NCBI RefSeq assembly: GCF_900547735.1
Contig: NZ_URHZ01000028.1
Location: forward strand, 1-59,206
Origin: an uncultured Clostridium sp.
GTDB lineage: Bacteria > Bacillota > Clostridia > Lachnospirales > Lachnospiraceae
Reading direction: 5' to 3'
Length of the DNA: 59,206 nt
The position numbers and the translations under genes are program-made. Below the pieces are notes generated by a model. It was not told the DNA's origin, did not search any database, and was given only the letters and a program-made list of their open reading frames with translations. This document shows positions 14,670 to 24,104 of this stretch, one piece after another; position 1 is the first letter of the stretch; each line of letters starts with the position of its first letter.

Positions 14670-16601
14670 TCAGATGTCCTTGGGCCTGCGGAGTCCCTGC
14701 AGGCGGACAACCGGCCGGGCCTCGTCGGCCAGCATCTCAAAATCGGGAATTGTGCCTATAATATTGTCAGCCAGCCAGTCCATCGTGATAATTTCCTCGG
14801 GGGTTAGGATGTGATCGTCGTCCTTTTGAACCATACCGTCCTGGGAATACAGCGTTCCGGAAAATGGATGGAATGAACCTGATTCCACGGCGCGGCGCAT
14901 GAATTCCACCAGCTTTTTGGTGCCGGGAGCAAGATTCTGGGTGTAAATAATATCCACAACCCCGGCCGACAGACCCCACCAGTAGTTCAGGGCCCTGCTG
15001 TCGGAGGATTCATTCTCATCCCAGGATCCGCTGATGATACTGCTGATAATTTTTTCGTAAAATTTTCCCCAGTTCCACAGCGGTGTGGCCGCGTTGAACG
15101 GCATGCTGCCGTCTGCGGCGTTTTCGAAGCGGTACAGGCCGAACTGGCGTGAGGCAAACCGCGGGATAATCATATCCTGGCTGGATATATAGGAAATATG
15201 GTGTTTTCTGAAATACTCCACGATATCATCCTCTTTCACCGTGGACCATTTCAGGTAAATCTCGGCTCTTGGATTCACCATCCGCGCGCCCAGGGCGAAC
15301 GCGTTGATATTGGCCGTCATGCCGTATATCGGATAATCGGCAATGTAGCCGATGTGGTTATTGTCCGCCAGGGAGCCCGCAATCATTCCGCACAGAAACT
15401 TTGCTTCATACATCCTCCCGTAATAGGTTCTGATATAGCGGTGGGAGGTATTCAGCGAACAGTTCAGTATCTTGACGTCCGGGTATTCCACCGCCGCTTT
15501 CAGGCTGGCGGGAATAAATTCGGGGGTGGTGGTGAAAATAATGTCGCATCCTGCATCAATGGCTTTCTTGATTGCCGCCTGGGCATCCTCCCCTGCGGTT
15601 ACGTTGTCGATGCAGATCGTCTCGGCCTGACCCTTGAAAATCTCTTCCACATGGCGTCTGCCCAGTTCATGGGCGTAGGTCCAGCTTGATGTGGCGGCGT
15701 TCTTGGAGTGGATAAACGCGATCCTGACCTGTTTTGGGGAAGGTGGAAGCAGGATGTCGATAAATTTTTTCCTGGGCGAGGCGTCCACGGGATCCATGAC
15801 CAGTTCCACGGACTGTTTTTCCTTGAGAAGCGTAAATTCATCCCAGATTTTCGCCATGTTCTCTTTCACTTTGGACGACGGCTCGTTAAGAAGCGACGCA
15901 TAGCCGTATATTTCAATATAGGACAGAAGAGCGTCGCCGGTTTTAACGGGGAGCCGGGAACCGCCGCTGGCCATGTAGGCGCTGCGGAATTTTACATAGG
16001 CTGCGGCAAAATCCATCCGCATCTCCTCGGACCATACCGTCTTACTGTCACCGGCCACGGCGGCGGCCAGGCGGGTGAAGCCGCCCTCACGTCCGAACAG
16101 GACATAGTTGATATTGGTCAGCCTGTGGAAATTCATATACTCATAGTAAATGATATTGTCGGTTTCCTTCGTCCTCCTCGGAATCAGCCGGGTGACAACG
16201 GCGGGGATAAAGGGGGAGTCAAAATACTTCAGGACACTGACCCGTTTATTACCCTCCATGATGTAAAAACGCCCCATAAATTCGCAGGCGGTTACCGGCT
16301 CACGGATCCCCTCCTTCAAATGGGAATCACAGAGATTAATCCATTTGGAGGCAAATTCCGAGTGGGGATCCAGAAGCGGCATGTAATTTGGGGCAAATGC
16401 CGTCCGCCTGCCGATACTCCTCGTTCCGGCAATCAGCTCCGCCGGAATCTGCTGCAGTCCGAGCCGCACCTCAGATACAATATCGATATGGGAAATACTT
16501 TCATCAAGGGCCTGCAGGTAAGGATAGCTGCCCTCCGAAAGATGGCGCTGGTATTCCTTTTTTCCTGCTTTGTAGGCTTTTGAATAATCATCATAAGACA
16601 T
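14670..16601 (-). CDS. BMP-domain (PnrA-like) protein with N-terminal ParB-like segment, no signal peptide
   Basis: The product has about 643 residues. The C-terminal half (from about residue 290) has the basic membrane protein / PnrA periplasmic-binding fold: QVRIAFIHSKNAATSSWTYA, GCDIIFTTTPEF, GMIAGSLADNNHIGYIADYP and YWWGLSAGVVDIIY. Such domains normally bind nucleosides. The N-terminal half includes FYIMEGNKRVSVLKYF, which resembles the ParB/Srx-type motif (GxHR in relatives). There is no signal peptide or lipobox, so it should be cytosolic, unlike transporter-linked BMP lipoproteins. The ATG at 16601 follows AGGAGGT; an upstream frame extension is within non-coding DNA. It may be an intracellular sensor. 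Confidence 0.75.
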   Translation of the reverse strand: MSYDDYSKAYKAGKKEYQRHLSEGSYPYLQALDESISHIDIVSEVRLGLQQIPAELIAGTRSIGRRTAFAPNYMPLLDPHSEFASKWINLCDSHLKEGIREPVTACEFMGRFYIMEGNKRVSVLKYFDSPFIPAVVTRLIPRRTKETDNIIYYEYMNFHRLTNINYVLFGREGGFTRLAAAVAGDSKTVWSEEMRMDFAAAYVKFRSAYMASGGSRLPVKTGDALLSYIEIYGYASLLNEPSSKVKENMAKIWDEFTLLKEKQSVELVMDPVDASPRKKFIDILLPPSPKQVRIAFIHSKNAATSSWTYAHELGRRHVEEIFKGQAETICIDNVTAGEDAQAAIKKAIDAGCDIIFTTTPEFIPASLKAAVEYPDVKILNCSLNTSHRYIRTYYGRMYEAKFLCGMIAGSLADNNHIGYIADYPIYGMTANINAFALGARMVNPRAEIYLKWSTVKEDDIVEYFRKHHISYISSQDMIIPRFASRQFGLYRFENAADGSMPFNAATPLWNWGKFYEKIISSIISGSWDENESSDSRALNYWWGLSAGVVDIIYTQNLAPGTKKLVEFMRRAVESGSFHPFSGTLYSQDGMVQKDDDHILTPEEIITMDWLADNIIGTIPDFEMLADEARPVVRLQGLRRPKDI

Positions 16602-16689
16602 AAGGGACCTCCTGTCTGGTTCGTATAGCCGGAGATTTTTTGTTGGTTTGAGTATAGCACAGGTGGGCGGAGGGTGCAATGAGGGAGAA

Positions 16690-17110
16690 GTGGTTGAGAT
16701 GCGAGGACGCTTCTGTAAGATGGCGGACGGGGGAGTGGGGTGGTGTATATGAGTCTTCAGTCCCGGTTTGTAGGGGGTGGTGAGGGGGAATCCGGAGAAA
16801 AAAATTCCTGCGGGGACTCGCTCCCGCTTATGAAGCGCACAGCGGATGCTAAGCTCGTGAGGGACCTCGCTAAGCACCGGCGGGCTTCAAGGTCCCCTTC
16901 GGAAAGTTTTTCTCCTCCTTCCCCGGGCAGGTTGTCGACGGGACTGAAGACTCAGGGAAGGTGTTGCCCCGTCCGTCAGCTTCAGAGGCTGATTGTCTCT
17001 TTCGTCAAGTGCGGGGAGAGGGATTGTCGCAGCCGCCACACTACGCAGAAACGTAGTGGTTTTAAGAATAGTTCCCTCTTGAAGAAACAGAACAAATCAG
17101 CGGCCGCAGG
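16690..17110 (+). repeat. Nested-hairpin dispersed element, copy C
   Basis: This copy diverges in primary sequence from A and B but keeps the same folding plan. GAGTCTTCAGTCCCG (16751-16765) pairs perfectly with CGGGACTGAAGACTC (16939-16953). The inner arms end in GGGGAC and GTCCCC. The apical domain keeps TAAGCTCG and CCTCGCTAAG while the surrounding stem changed from GGAAT/ATTCC to GAAGC/GCTTC. After 16980 come a tail resembling that of copy A and a small hairpin (CACTACGCAGAAACGTAGTG). It occupies the 828-bp divergent gap before the ABC-F gene. Confidence 0.72.
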
Positions 17111-17134
17111 CCGGGTTTCGGAATGGCGGTAAAA

Positions 17135-17215
17135 CTTTGCGTCTTCAGTCCCGGGCCATAACCCTCCTTCCCCATTCCGCCCCCCGACCGTCCCGGCGGC
17201 GTTCTCTTTCTTCAA
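17135..17215. repeat. Partial dispersed element, copy D
   Basis: GCGTCTTCAGTCCCGGGCC is followed by pyrimidine-rich arms and CGGCGGCGTTCTC, which match the outer and middle arms of the family without the apical domain. It probably is a half-element left beside copy C. Confidence 0.5.
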
Positions 17216-17283
17216 TAACAGTGGCGGTTTTTTCGAAAATTGCCGCAAACCCCTTGTTTTTCAGGGATTTTGTGAAATCGGTC

Positions 17284-17311
17284 TTGCAAAATTATTATTT
17301 TCCTGTAAAAT
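17284..17311 (+). promoter_or_regulatory. Promoter of the ABC-F gene
   Basis: TTGCAA (17284-17289) and TAAAAT (17306-17311) are 16 bp apart. The leader to the ATG at 17430 is about 110 nt, a common length for ABC-F genes that are controlled by leader attenuation, although no leader peptide could be fixed. Confidence 0.5.
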
Positions 17312-17429
17312 AGAAGAGACGCAGTGGGAGGGGCATGAAAAAGCCTCTTTTTCTATCCCTGCAGTTTGTCAGTGAACGAGAATAAACAGTCAGTCATTAT
17401 AAAGCAGTTAATTATGAAAGGGAATCAAT

Positions 17430-19067
17430 ATGATTAGTACAAGTAATGTAACGTTACGTGTAGGCAAGAAGGCATTGTTTGAAGATGTCAGCATTAAATT
17501 TGTCGAGGGAAACTGTTATGGAATGATCGGCGCCAATGGAGCCGGTAAATCTACATTTTTAAGAATTCTGTCCGGACAGCTTGAACCGACCAGCGGAGAG
17601 GTCGTTATCACCGCGGGACAGAGACTTTCCTTCCTGCAGCAGGATCATTTTAAATATGATGCCTATACGGTTCTGGACACCGTTATTATGGGAAATGCCA
17701 GACTGTATGAGATAATGAAAGAAAAAGAAGCAATTTACATGAAGGAAGATTTCACCGATGAAGATGGAATCAAGGCCGCCGATCTGGAGGGCGAGTTTGC
17801 CACGATGAACGGATGGGAGGCGGAATCGGATGCCGCCAATATGCTGAACGGACTCGGTATCGAGACGGACTTACACTATAAAATGATGGGCGACTTAAAC
17901 GGCGCTCAGAAGGTAAAAGTCCTTCTGGCCCAGGCATTATTCGGAAACCCGGATATTCTGCTGCTCGATGAGCCGACCAACCATCTGGATCTGGACGCTA
18001 TCGCCTGGCTGGAGGAATTCCTGATTAATTTTGAGAACACGGTTATCGTGGTATCCCATGACAGGTACTTCTTGAATAAGGTCTGCACCCAGATTGCCGA
18101 TATCGACTACGGCAAGATCCAGCTTTACGCAGGAAACTATGATTTCTGGTATGAATCCAGCCAGCTTATGATTAAGCAGATGAAGGAAGCCAACAAGAAG
18201 AAGGAAGAGAAGATCAAGGAACTGCAGGAATTTATCCAGCGTTTCTCGGCCAACGCCTCCAAGTCAAAGCAGGCTACTTCCAGAAAGAAAGCGCTTGAAA
18301 AAATCGAACTGGATGAGATCAGGCCATCCAGCCGTAAATATCCTTATATTGATTTCAGGCCGGAGCGCGAAATCGGCAACGAAGTGCTGACCGTGGAGAA
18401 TCTTTCCAAGACAATCGACGGAGTGAAGGTCTTAGACGGAATTTCATTTATCCTGAACAGGGAAGACAAGGTTGCCCTGGTCGGACCGAACGAGCAGGCC
18501 AAGACGGTACTGTTTAAGATTCTGGCAGGTGAGATGGAGCCGGATGAGGGAAGCTATAAATGGGGACTTACCACATCCCAGGCATATTTCCCGAAGGATA
18601 ACAGCGCCGAGTTCGACAACGACGATACGATTGTGGACTGGCTGACCCAGTACTCTCCGGTAAAGGATGTAACGTATGTCCGTGGTTTCCTGGGCAGGAT
18701 GCTGTTTGCCGGTGAGGACGGAGTGAAGAAGGTAAAAGTTCTTTCCGGTGGAGAGAAGGTCCGCTGCATGCTTTCCAAGATGATGATCTCCGGAGCCAAC
18801 GTGCTGATCCTAGATGAGCCGACCGACCATCTGGATATGGAGTCCATCACGGCGCTCAATAACGGTATGACAAAATTCCAGGGCGTAATTATTTTCTCAT
18901 CACGTGACCATCAGATCGTGGAGACAACGGCGAACCATATTATGGAGATTGTAAACGGCAAGCTGATCGATAAGATTACCACATACGACGAATATCTGGC
19001 AAGCGATGAGATGGCCAGAAAACGTCAGGTATTTACAATAACAGACAGCCAGGAAGAGGATGACTGA
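17430..19067 (+). CDS. ABC-F family ATPase (YbiT-like), atypical second site
   Basis: The 545-residue soluble protein has two ABC ATPase domains and no membrane segments, the ABC-F layout. Domain 1 has Walker A GANGAGKST and Walker B LLLDEPTNHLD, with signature LNGAQ instead of LSGGQ. A charged linker (about 240-300) separates the domains. Domain 2 has a degenerate Walker A, GPNEQAKT, a normal LSGGEK signature, LILDEPTDHLD, and FSSRDHQ where SHDR is usual. ABC-F proteins act on the ribosome; those of the YbiT type tune translation or resist stress. Antibiotic protection cannot be claimed from sequence. It is monocistronic with its own promoter and terminator. Confidence 0.9.
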   Translation: MISTSNVTLRVGKKALFEDVSIKFVEGNCYGMIGANGAGKSTFLRILSGQLEPTSGEVVITAGQRLSFLQQDHFKYDAYTVLDTVIMGNARLYEIMKEKEAIYMKEDFTDEDGIKAADLEGEFATMNGWEAESDAANMLNGLGIETDLHYKMMGDLNGAQKVKVLLAQALFGNPDILLLDEPTNHLDLDAIAWLEEFLINFENTVIVVSHDRYFLNKVCTQIADIDYGKIQLYAGNYDFWYESSQLMIKQMKEANKKKEEKIKELQEFIQRFSANASKSKQATSRKKALEKIELDEIRPSSRKYPYIDFRPEREIGNEVLTVENLSKTIDGVKVLDGISFILNREDKVALVGPNEQAKTVLFKILAGEMEPDEGSYKWGLTTSQAYFPKDNSAEFDNDDTIVDWLTQYSPVKDVTYVRGFLGRMLFAGEDGVKKVKVLSGGEKVRCMLSKMMISGANVLILDEPTDHLDMESITALNNGMTKFQGVIIFSSRDHQIVETTANHIMEIVNGKLIDKITTYDEYLASDEMARKRQVFTITDSQEEDD

Positions 19068-19136
19068 TTTGTATCATAATCAATAAACAACGAAAAGCAC
19101 GCTTCACGAGCTTTTCATTGCCACTCAATAAAAAAG

Positions 19137-19172
19137 GCAGATGTTCCGGTCATGGAACATCTGCTTTTTTTA
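19137..19172. terminator. Bidirectional intrinsic terminator
   Basis: GCAGATGTTCC (19137-19147) and GGAACATCTGC (19154-19164) form a perfect 11-bp stem. T-runs on the plus strand and, in complement, on the minus strand serve the convergent ABC-F and XRE genes. Confidence 0.88.
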
Positions 19173-19210
19173 TCCGCTGCCGACGGCCTGTCCTGCTAAA
19201 AATCGTCACT

Positions 19211-19603
19211 TCATTGTGGCAGATTCTTTGGCTTTTCATCTTTCTTCAGCTTTTCGGTATTTTCCAGATAGGTGAGATAGTTAACATAATCCACCAGCTG
19301 CCTCTTTGATTTACCGCTGAATGAATCGATTCGGCAGACAAAATCGCCGATTGTGACATTCTGAATCAAATAATTGGAAAATTCAGGAGGGATCTTGGGA
19401 TAATCTATGCGGCCTAGAAGGAAATCCGTACTGACATTATAGTAGGAGGACAGGTTAAGTAAATGCCGGACAGGAAGCTCCGTTTTACTGGTTTCGTAAC
19501 GTGAGTAAATCTGCTGTGTTGTACCAATGACCCGGGAGATATCCTCCTGAGTCTTGCCGTTCTTTTCACGCAAAAGACGGAGACGTTCACCGACAATTCC
19601 CAT
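19211..19603 (-). CDS. XRE-family helix-turn-helix regulator
   Basis: The 130-residue protein has an N-terminal Cro/C1-type HTH (about residues 5-62: KTQEDISRVIGTTQQIYSRYE) with the STDFLLGR end typical of clostridial XRE regulators. A short helical C-terminus may serve for dimerisation. Its target is unknown. The ATG at 19603 follows GGAGGTGATG. The C-terminal PQ ends before the bidirectional terminator. It is monocistronic. Confidence 0.88.
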   Translation of the reverse strand: MGIVGERLRLLREKNGKTQEDISRVIGTTQQIYSRYETSKTELPVRHLLNLSSYYNVSTDFLLGRIDYPKIPPEFSNYLIQNVTIGDFVCRIDSFSGKSKRQLVDYVNYLTYLENTEKLKKDEKPKNLPQ

Positions 19604-19741
19604 GCCATCACCTCCGGTTCTACAAACTTACACAATTTAGTTGTAGAACCAATTTATCATACATTGATTATATTGTATTTCAATACTCATAAAATGATGT
19701 ATGGCTATGGACTTTTACTCTTTTTATTTGTAAAATAATAA

Positions 19742-20575
19742 TCAAATACTCTTAATAGGACCTTCTTTTCTGTATTGGACCGGCGATTTACCAACCTCGC
19801 GTTTAAAAACCTGGGCAAAATATGACTGGGAGGAGAAACCGGCCAGCGAGGCTATCTGGGCAATGGAATGATCGGTCGTGGCCAGCAGTTCTCTGCTGAT
19901 TGCAATACGGCGGGCATTCAGGTAGTTGATTGGAGACAGGCCCGTATATCTGGTAAATGCGTGAACGAGATAGTATTTGCTCATATGCGCCAGGGAGGCC
20001 AACTGATCCAGGGTGATATTGTCCGCGTAGTTAGAATCCAGATAACGCTTAATCTGGCTGCATTCCTTTGTCATCCTGGAAGCGGTAAAGTGTGTGGGCA
20101 GCAGATTCTGCCTGCGCGCGATCCGAATCAACAGAACTTCCAGAAGAGCCTGACAGGCGGTGCCTGAGTAGTCTTCCTCACTTTCCGCTTCCTCCAGAAG
20201 AAGTAAAAGCACTGAGAGAAGGTTCGTGTCCGTACCGTAGTGACAGATAAAATAGCGTTCCAGGCATTTGCTGTCCCGGAAGGAAACGCCGTTTACCCCA
20301 ACCACGATATATTCCAGCGGGTGCAGGGGAACGGAGCGCTCCGTATGCTCCATGTCGGGGGGAATGATAATAAGATCACCCTCGACCACCGGGTATTCCT
20401 CGCCCTCTAAGATAAAGCGGCCCCTGCCTGCCGTAATATAAATAAGTTCGGAAAAATGATGGATATGAGGGATGCTCTGCCAGTCATCTTCATACTTGGA
20501 TGTGGATACATATAAGAGACTGCCGGTCAGTTTTTGGCCGTCGTGGTTTTTTAAAATAAAGCGATTACTGCTCAT
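19742..20575 (-). CDS. AraC-family regulator with cupin sensor domain
   Basis: The product has about 277 residues. The N-terminal AraC-type cupin (about 25-110: IPHIHHFSELIYITAG...GDLIIIPPDMEHTE) should bind a sugar, and the C-terminal AraC HTH pair (about 175-270: ITLDQLASLAHMSKYYLVHAF and IAQIASLAGFSSQSYFAQVFK) binds DNA. The ATG at 20575 follows AGGAGGTACTATT; an upstream frame extension lacks such a site. It is divergent from the GH112 phosphorylase gene and is its likely regulator, with lacto-N-biose or galacto-N-biose as plausible inducers. Confidence 0.88.
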   Translation of the reverse strand: MSSNRFILKNHDGQKLTGSLLYVSTSKYEDDWQSIPHIHHFSELIYITAGRGRFILEGEEYPVVEGDLIIIPPDMEHTERSVPLHPLEYIVVGVNGVSFRDSKCLERYFICHYGTDTNLLSVLLLLLEEAESEEDYSGTACQALLEVLLIRIARRQNLLPTHFTASRMTKECSQIKRYLDSNYADNITLDQLASLAHMSKYYLVHAFTRYTGLSPINYLNARRIAISRELLATTDHSIAQIASLAGFSSQSYFAQVFKREVGKSPVQYRKEGPIKSI

Positions 20576-20786
20576 AATAGTACCTCCTGATTGGGATGTT
20601 AAGAAAATTATAGAAAAAATAAAAGAATTTGTAAATATCAGGTTGAATATTGTCGATATGGGAGCAAGAATTATAAAAAAGCAGGCAAGAAACTGATAGC
20701 GTACAGGTGTGAGAATGAATATAATCATAGTACAAAGAAAGACACTTGAATAATGCAGTACAAAAGATTTTGGAGGAAGCGTAATA

Positions 20787-22949
20787 ATGAATGTAAGAGG
20801 AAGACTTACTCTGCCCACAGACGTGGACATGGTGGATGAGACACTTAAGTTAAAAGAAAGACTTGACGCAGATGCACTCAGAGACTGCGACGGGACAGAG
20901 ATGCCTCCTGAACTTTTAAAAACAGGAGCAAAGATCTACGCTACTTATTATACAACGAGAAAAGACAACGACTGGGCCAGGAATAACCCGGAGGAGGTCC
21001 AGCAGGAGTATCTGATTACAGACCGTATGACAGCCAAGAGCTGGACGCTCTCCATTGAATTAATGAAGGGATTCCATACACAGCAGCTTAAGGTCAATAC
21101 AATCGACGATCCGAAGCGCTGGTGGGAGGTTGTGGACAGGACAACCGGTAAGGTGATTCCGGTTGAAAACTGGTTTTACGACGATGCTACGGGGGAAGTT
21201 ATTATAAAAAGTATCCCCTATCATCAGTATACGGTCAGCTTTCTGGCTTTCCTGATCTGGGATCCGGTCCATATGTACAATTATCTGACTAATGACTGGC
21301 AGGGAGCGGAGCACCAGATGACGTTCGATGTGCGCCAGCCCAAGACACAGGCTTATGTCAAAGAAAAGCTGAGACGCTGGTGTGAAGAGAACCCGGATGT
21401 GGATGTTGTCAGATTCACTACCTTCTTCCATCAGTTTACCCTGACCTTTGACGATCAGAAACGGGAGAAATACGTGGAATGGTTTGGCTACAGCGCCAGC
21501 GTCAGCCCCTATATCCTGGAACAGTTTGAGCACTGGGCAGGCTACCGGTTCCGTCCGGAATATATTGTAGATCAGGGCTATTTTAATTCCACCTTCCGTG
21601 TGCCGTCCAGAGAATTCAGGGACTTCATCGAATTCCAGCAGATTGAGGTCAGCAGGCTGGCCAAGGATCTGGTGGATATTGTACATGCCTATGGCAAGGA
21701 AGCCATGATGTTCTTAGGCGATCACTGGATTGGAACGGAACCGTTCGGCAAGTATTTTGACAACATTGGACTGGATGCCGTGGTGGGCTCCGTCGGGGAC
21801 GGTGTAACAATGCGCATGATTTCCGATATCAAGGGAGTAAATTATACGGAGGGACGTCTTTTACCGTATTTCTTCCCGGATGTTTTCACCGAGGGCGGGG
21901 ATCCAATCGGTGAGGCGCAGGACAACTGGATGAAGGCCAGAAGGGCGACCCTGCGTTCTCCTCTGGACCGTATCGGTTACGGCGGCTATCTGAAGCTGGC
22001 TTCGGAATGGCCTGGTTTTATTGAACAGATTGAGAAAGTAGTAGGGGAATTCCGCCAGATCCAGGAGGCGATGGAGGGAACCAGCTCCTACGTGGCCCCG
22101 TTCAAGGTGGCAATCTTAAACTGCTGGGGAGAGCTGAGAAGATGGATGTGCAACCAGGTCCATCATGCAATCTGGCACCGCGAGATTTATTCTTATGTGG
22201 GCGTCATTGAATGCCTGAGCGGAATGCCGGTCGATGTGGAATTTATAAACTTCGACGATGTGCGCAACGGAATTGATCCGGACATCAAAGTAATTATCAA
22301 TGCCGGAGACGCTTATACGGCCTGGAGCGGAGCGGAAAACTGGGTGGACGAGAAAGTGGTTACCGCCATCCGCCGCTTCGTGGATCAGGGAGGCGGATTC
22401 ATCGGAGTCGGAGAGCCGACCGCGTTCCAGCACCAGGGACGGTATTTCCAGCTCAGCGATGTGCTGGGGGCCGACCGTGAGATGGGATTCTCCATGAGCA
22501 CGGATAAATACAACGAACTTGCAGAGAATTATAAAGAGCACTTTATCCTGGAAGATATCAGCGGAGACATTGATTTTGGAGAGGGCAAGAGCCGCATTTA
22601 TGCCCAGGGAGAGGGATACCAGATCCTGGATAAAGACGGGGAGTACAGCAGACTGATCGTAAATCAGTACGGCCAGGGACGCAGCGTGTACTTTACAGGA
22701 CTGCCGTACTCGCCGCAGAACTGCAGAATTCTTCTCCGGGCCATCTACTTTGCCGCCCACAGGGAAGAAGAGATGAAGAAATACTATGTTACCAACGTCG
22801 AAACCGAGGTTGCCGCATTCGAGAAGGCCGGCCGTGTTGCCGTAATCAACAACTCGAAGGAGGCTCAGAAGACGGAGCTGTATATCCATGGCTCCTTAAA
22901 ATGCAGTCTGGATATGAAGCCGATGGAAATGATATGGGTTGAGATTTAG
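20787..22949 (+). CDS. 1,3-beta-galactosyl-N-acetylhexosamine phosphorylase (GH112)
   Basis: The 720-residue cytosolic enzyme belongs to the GH112 family, which phosphorolyses beta-galactosides such as lacto-N-biose I and galacto-N-biose to galactose-1-phosphate and an N-acetylhexosamine. GH112 also contains galactosyl-rhamnose phosphorylases, so specificity is not certain. The TIM-barrel motif GDHWIGTEP places Asp312 where the catalytic Asp of the Bifidobacterium enzyme lies, and length is typical (about 720-750). GGAGGAAGCG precedes the ATG. A TATAAT at 20720 without a good -35 box fits activation by the divergent AraC protein. Its usual partners (transporter, NahK) lie 13 kb further on rather than in this operon. 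Confidence 0.92.
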   Translation: MNVRGRLTLPTDVDMVDETLKLKERLDADALRDCDGTEMPPELLKTGAKIYATYYTTRKDNDWARNNPEEVQQEYLITDRMTAKSWTLSIELMKGFHTQQLKVNTIDDPKRWWEVVDRTTGKVIPVENWFYDDATGEVIIKSIPYHQYTVSFLAFLIWDPVHMYNYLTNDWQGAEHQMTFDVRQPKTQAYVKEKLRRWCEENPDVDVVRFTTFFHQFTLTFDDQKREKYVEWFGYSASVSPYILEQFEHWAGYRFRPEYIVDQGYFNSTFRVPSREFRDFIEFQQIEVSRLAKDLVDIVHAYGKEAMMFLGDHWIGTEPFGKYFDNIGLDAVVGSVGDGVTMRMISDIKGVNYTEGRLLPYFFPDVFTEGGDPIGEAQDNWMKARRATLRSPLDRIGYGGYLKLASEWPGFIEQIEKVVGEFRQIQEAMEGTSSYVAPFKVAILNCWGELRRWMCNQVHHAIWHREIYSYVGVIECLSGMPVDVEFINFDDVRNGIDPDIKVIINAGDAYTAWSGAENWVDEKVVTAIRRFVDQGGGFIGVGEPTAFQHQGRYFQLSDVLGADREMGFSMSTDKYNELAENYKEHFILEDISGDIDFGEGKSRIYAQGEGYQILDKDGEYSRLIVNQYGQGRSVYFTGLPYSPQNCRILLRAIYFAAHREEEMKKYYVTNVETEVAAFEKAGRVAVINNSKEAQKTELYIHGSLKCSLDMKPMEMIWVEI

Positions 22950-22955
22950 GCAGTG

Positions 22956-23085
22956 TAAAAAGACGCGGATGGGAGAGCGTGGACATGGTGGTGAAGGGAA
23001 GATAGCGGCCGGGACTGAAGATGCGAAGGGCGGCGCCGCCATCGTCCCGGACTGCCGCCGCCGGGTGTCCTGTTTTACCGGAAAA
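22956..23085. repeat. Reduced dispersed element, copy E
   Basis: The outermost arms GTAAAA-AGAC and GTCCTGTTTTAC and one half of the middle stem (CGGGACTGAAG at 23010-23020) are present, with the inner and apical modules lost. The GGCGGCGCCGCC palindrome may also help end GH112 transcription. It lies between convergent genes. Confidence 0.5.
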
Positions 23086-23094
23086 ACAGAACTT

Positions 23095-23985
23095 TTATTT
23101 AGTCCAGAAGGTTGAAGCGGTGGAGGGTTTGAAGCCGATATTGTAATAAAATTGCTGCGAGGAGCCGACATAGGCGTGTTTAGCACCCAGTGCGGCGCAG
23201 CGGCGGATGGCTTCGAGGACAGCCGCCCGGCCGAGCCCCATTTTCCGGTAGACAGGATCCGTAGCGACCGGTTCCACCAATACGTCCGTCGAGGCATTAT
23301 CCTGCCACATACCGCAATAAGCGGCGAAATTTCCATCCGGCGCCACAATCGCAATTTTCAAGTCAAGATTTACATTAGGGCGTTCAAATTCCTTTCTGAA
23401 CCCATCCAAATCATCCTGCGAGGGCAGATAGGGGCCGTCCCCGTCCAACTCGTGGTTAAACCCGTTCCAGAGAATCCTTCCATACTGATAAGGGTCAAAC
23501 GTATCTCTCATACTGGTAACAACAAATCCTTCAGGCAACTCAAATTCAAGCCGGTTTTCATCCATCTCAAAAATAGAAGTACAGTCCTTATACTGAGTCG
23601 GCCGATATCCCATCCTTAAAGCAGCATCCTGAAACCTTCCGTCCTCATCCCGGACAGCAAGCATCACCCCATCCGGCCCCGCCAGATGCGTTTCTGCATA
23701 TGCAATCATCTCCACATAAAGATTGTCAAAGCCATCCTTCAAAGAAAAGAAACAGCACCCATCCAGCACCGTATCATACAAAACAACCCCAACAATCTCC
23801 CCGTCTTTTTCCCATATACCAATCCGCGGCAGTCCCTCCACATCCAGATAAGCATGTGAAATCATCCAATCCCACCGCCCAAACGAAAAACCGGCCCTGC
23901 CGTTAGTAAGAAAAAACTTCCTCAACCGACAATAATCAACGCCATACCGCGTATCCATAACATAATTCCGAAACAAAACAAACAC
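23095..23985 (-). CDS. GNAT-family N-acetyltransferase
   Basis: The 296-residue protein has a C-terminal GNAT acetyltransferase domain: VEPVATDPVYRKMGLGRAAV holds the acetyl-CoA pyrophosphate loop, followed by YVGSSQQFYYNIGF. The N-terminal 150 residues resemble a second, degenerate GNAT lobe, so it may be a tandem-GNAT protein. The substrate is unknown. The GTG start at 23985 lies about 10 nt after GGAGG; the ATG at 23958 is a possible alternative. The first third of the gene has an unusually A/C-rich coding strand compared with the rest. It is monocistronic. Confidence 0.82.
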   Translation of the reverse strand: MFVLFRNYVMDTRYGVDYCRLRKFFLTNGRAGFSFGRWDWMISHAYLDVEGLPRIGIWEKDGEIVGVVLYDTVLDGCCFFSLKDGFDNLYVEMIAYAETHLAGPDGVMLAVRDEDGRFQDAALRMGYRPTQYKDCTSIFEMDENRLEFELPEGFVVTSMRDTFDPYQYGRILWNGFNHELDGDGPYLPSQDDLDGFRKEFERPNVNLDLKIAIVAPDGNFAAYCGMWQDNASTDVLVEPVATDPVYRKMGLGRAAVLEAIRRCAALGAKHAYVGSSQQFYYNIGFKPSTASTFWTK

Positions 23986-24104
23986 CCCCTCTTATCCTCC
24001 CAGCATTCTATATCCCATACTCTACCACACATCCCCTCACTAATACAGTTCTATCTCTTCATCAATCCCAAAGTGTTCCCGCCCCCCTCCCCTCCCCATT
24101 CAAA

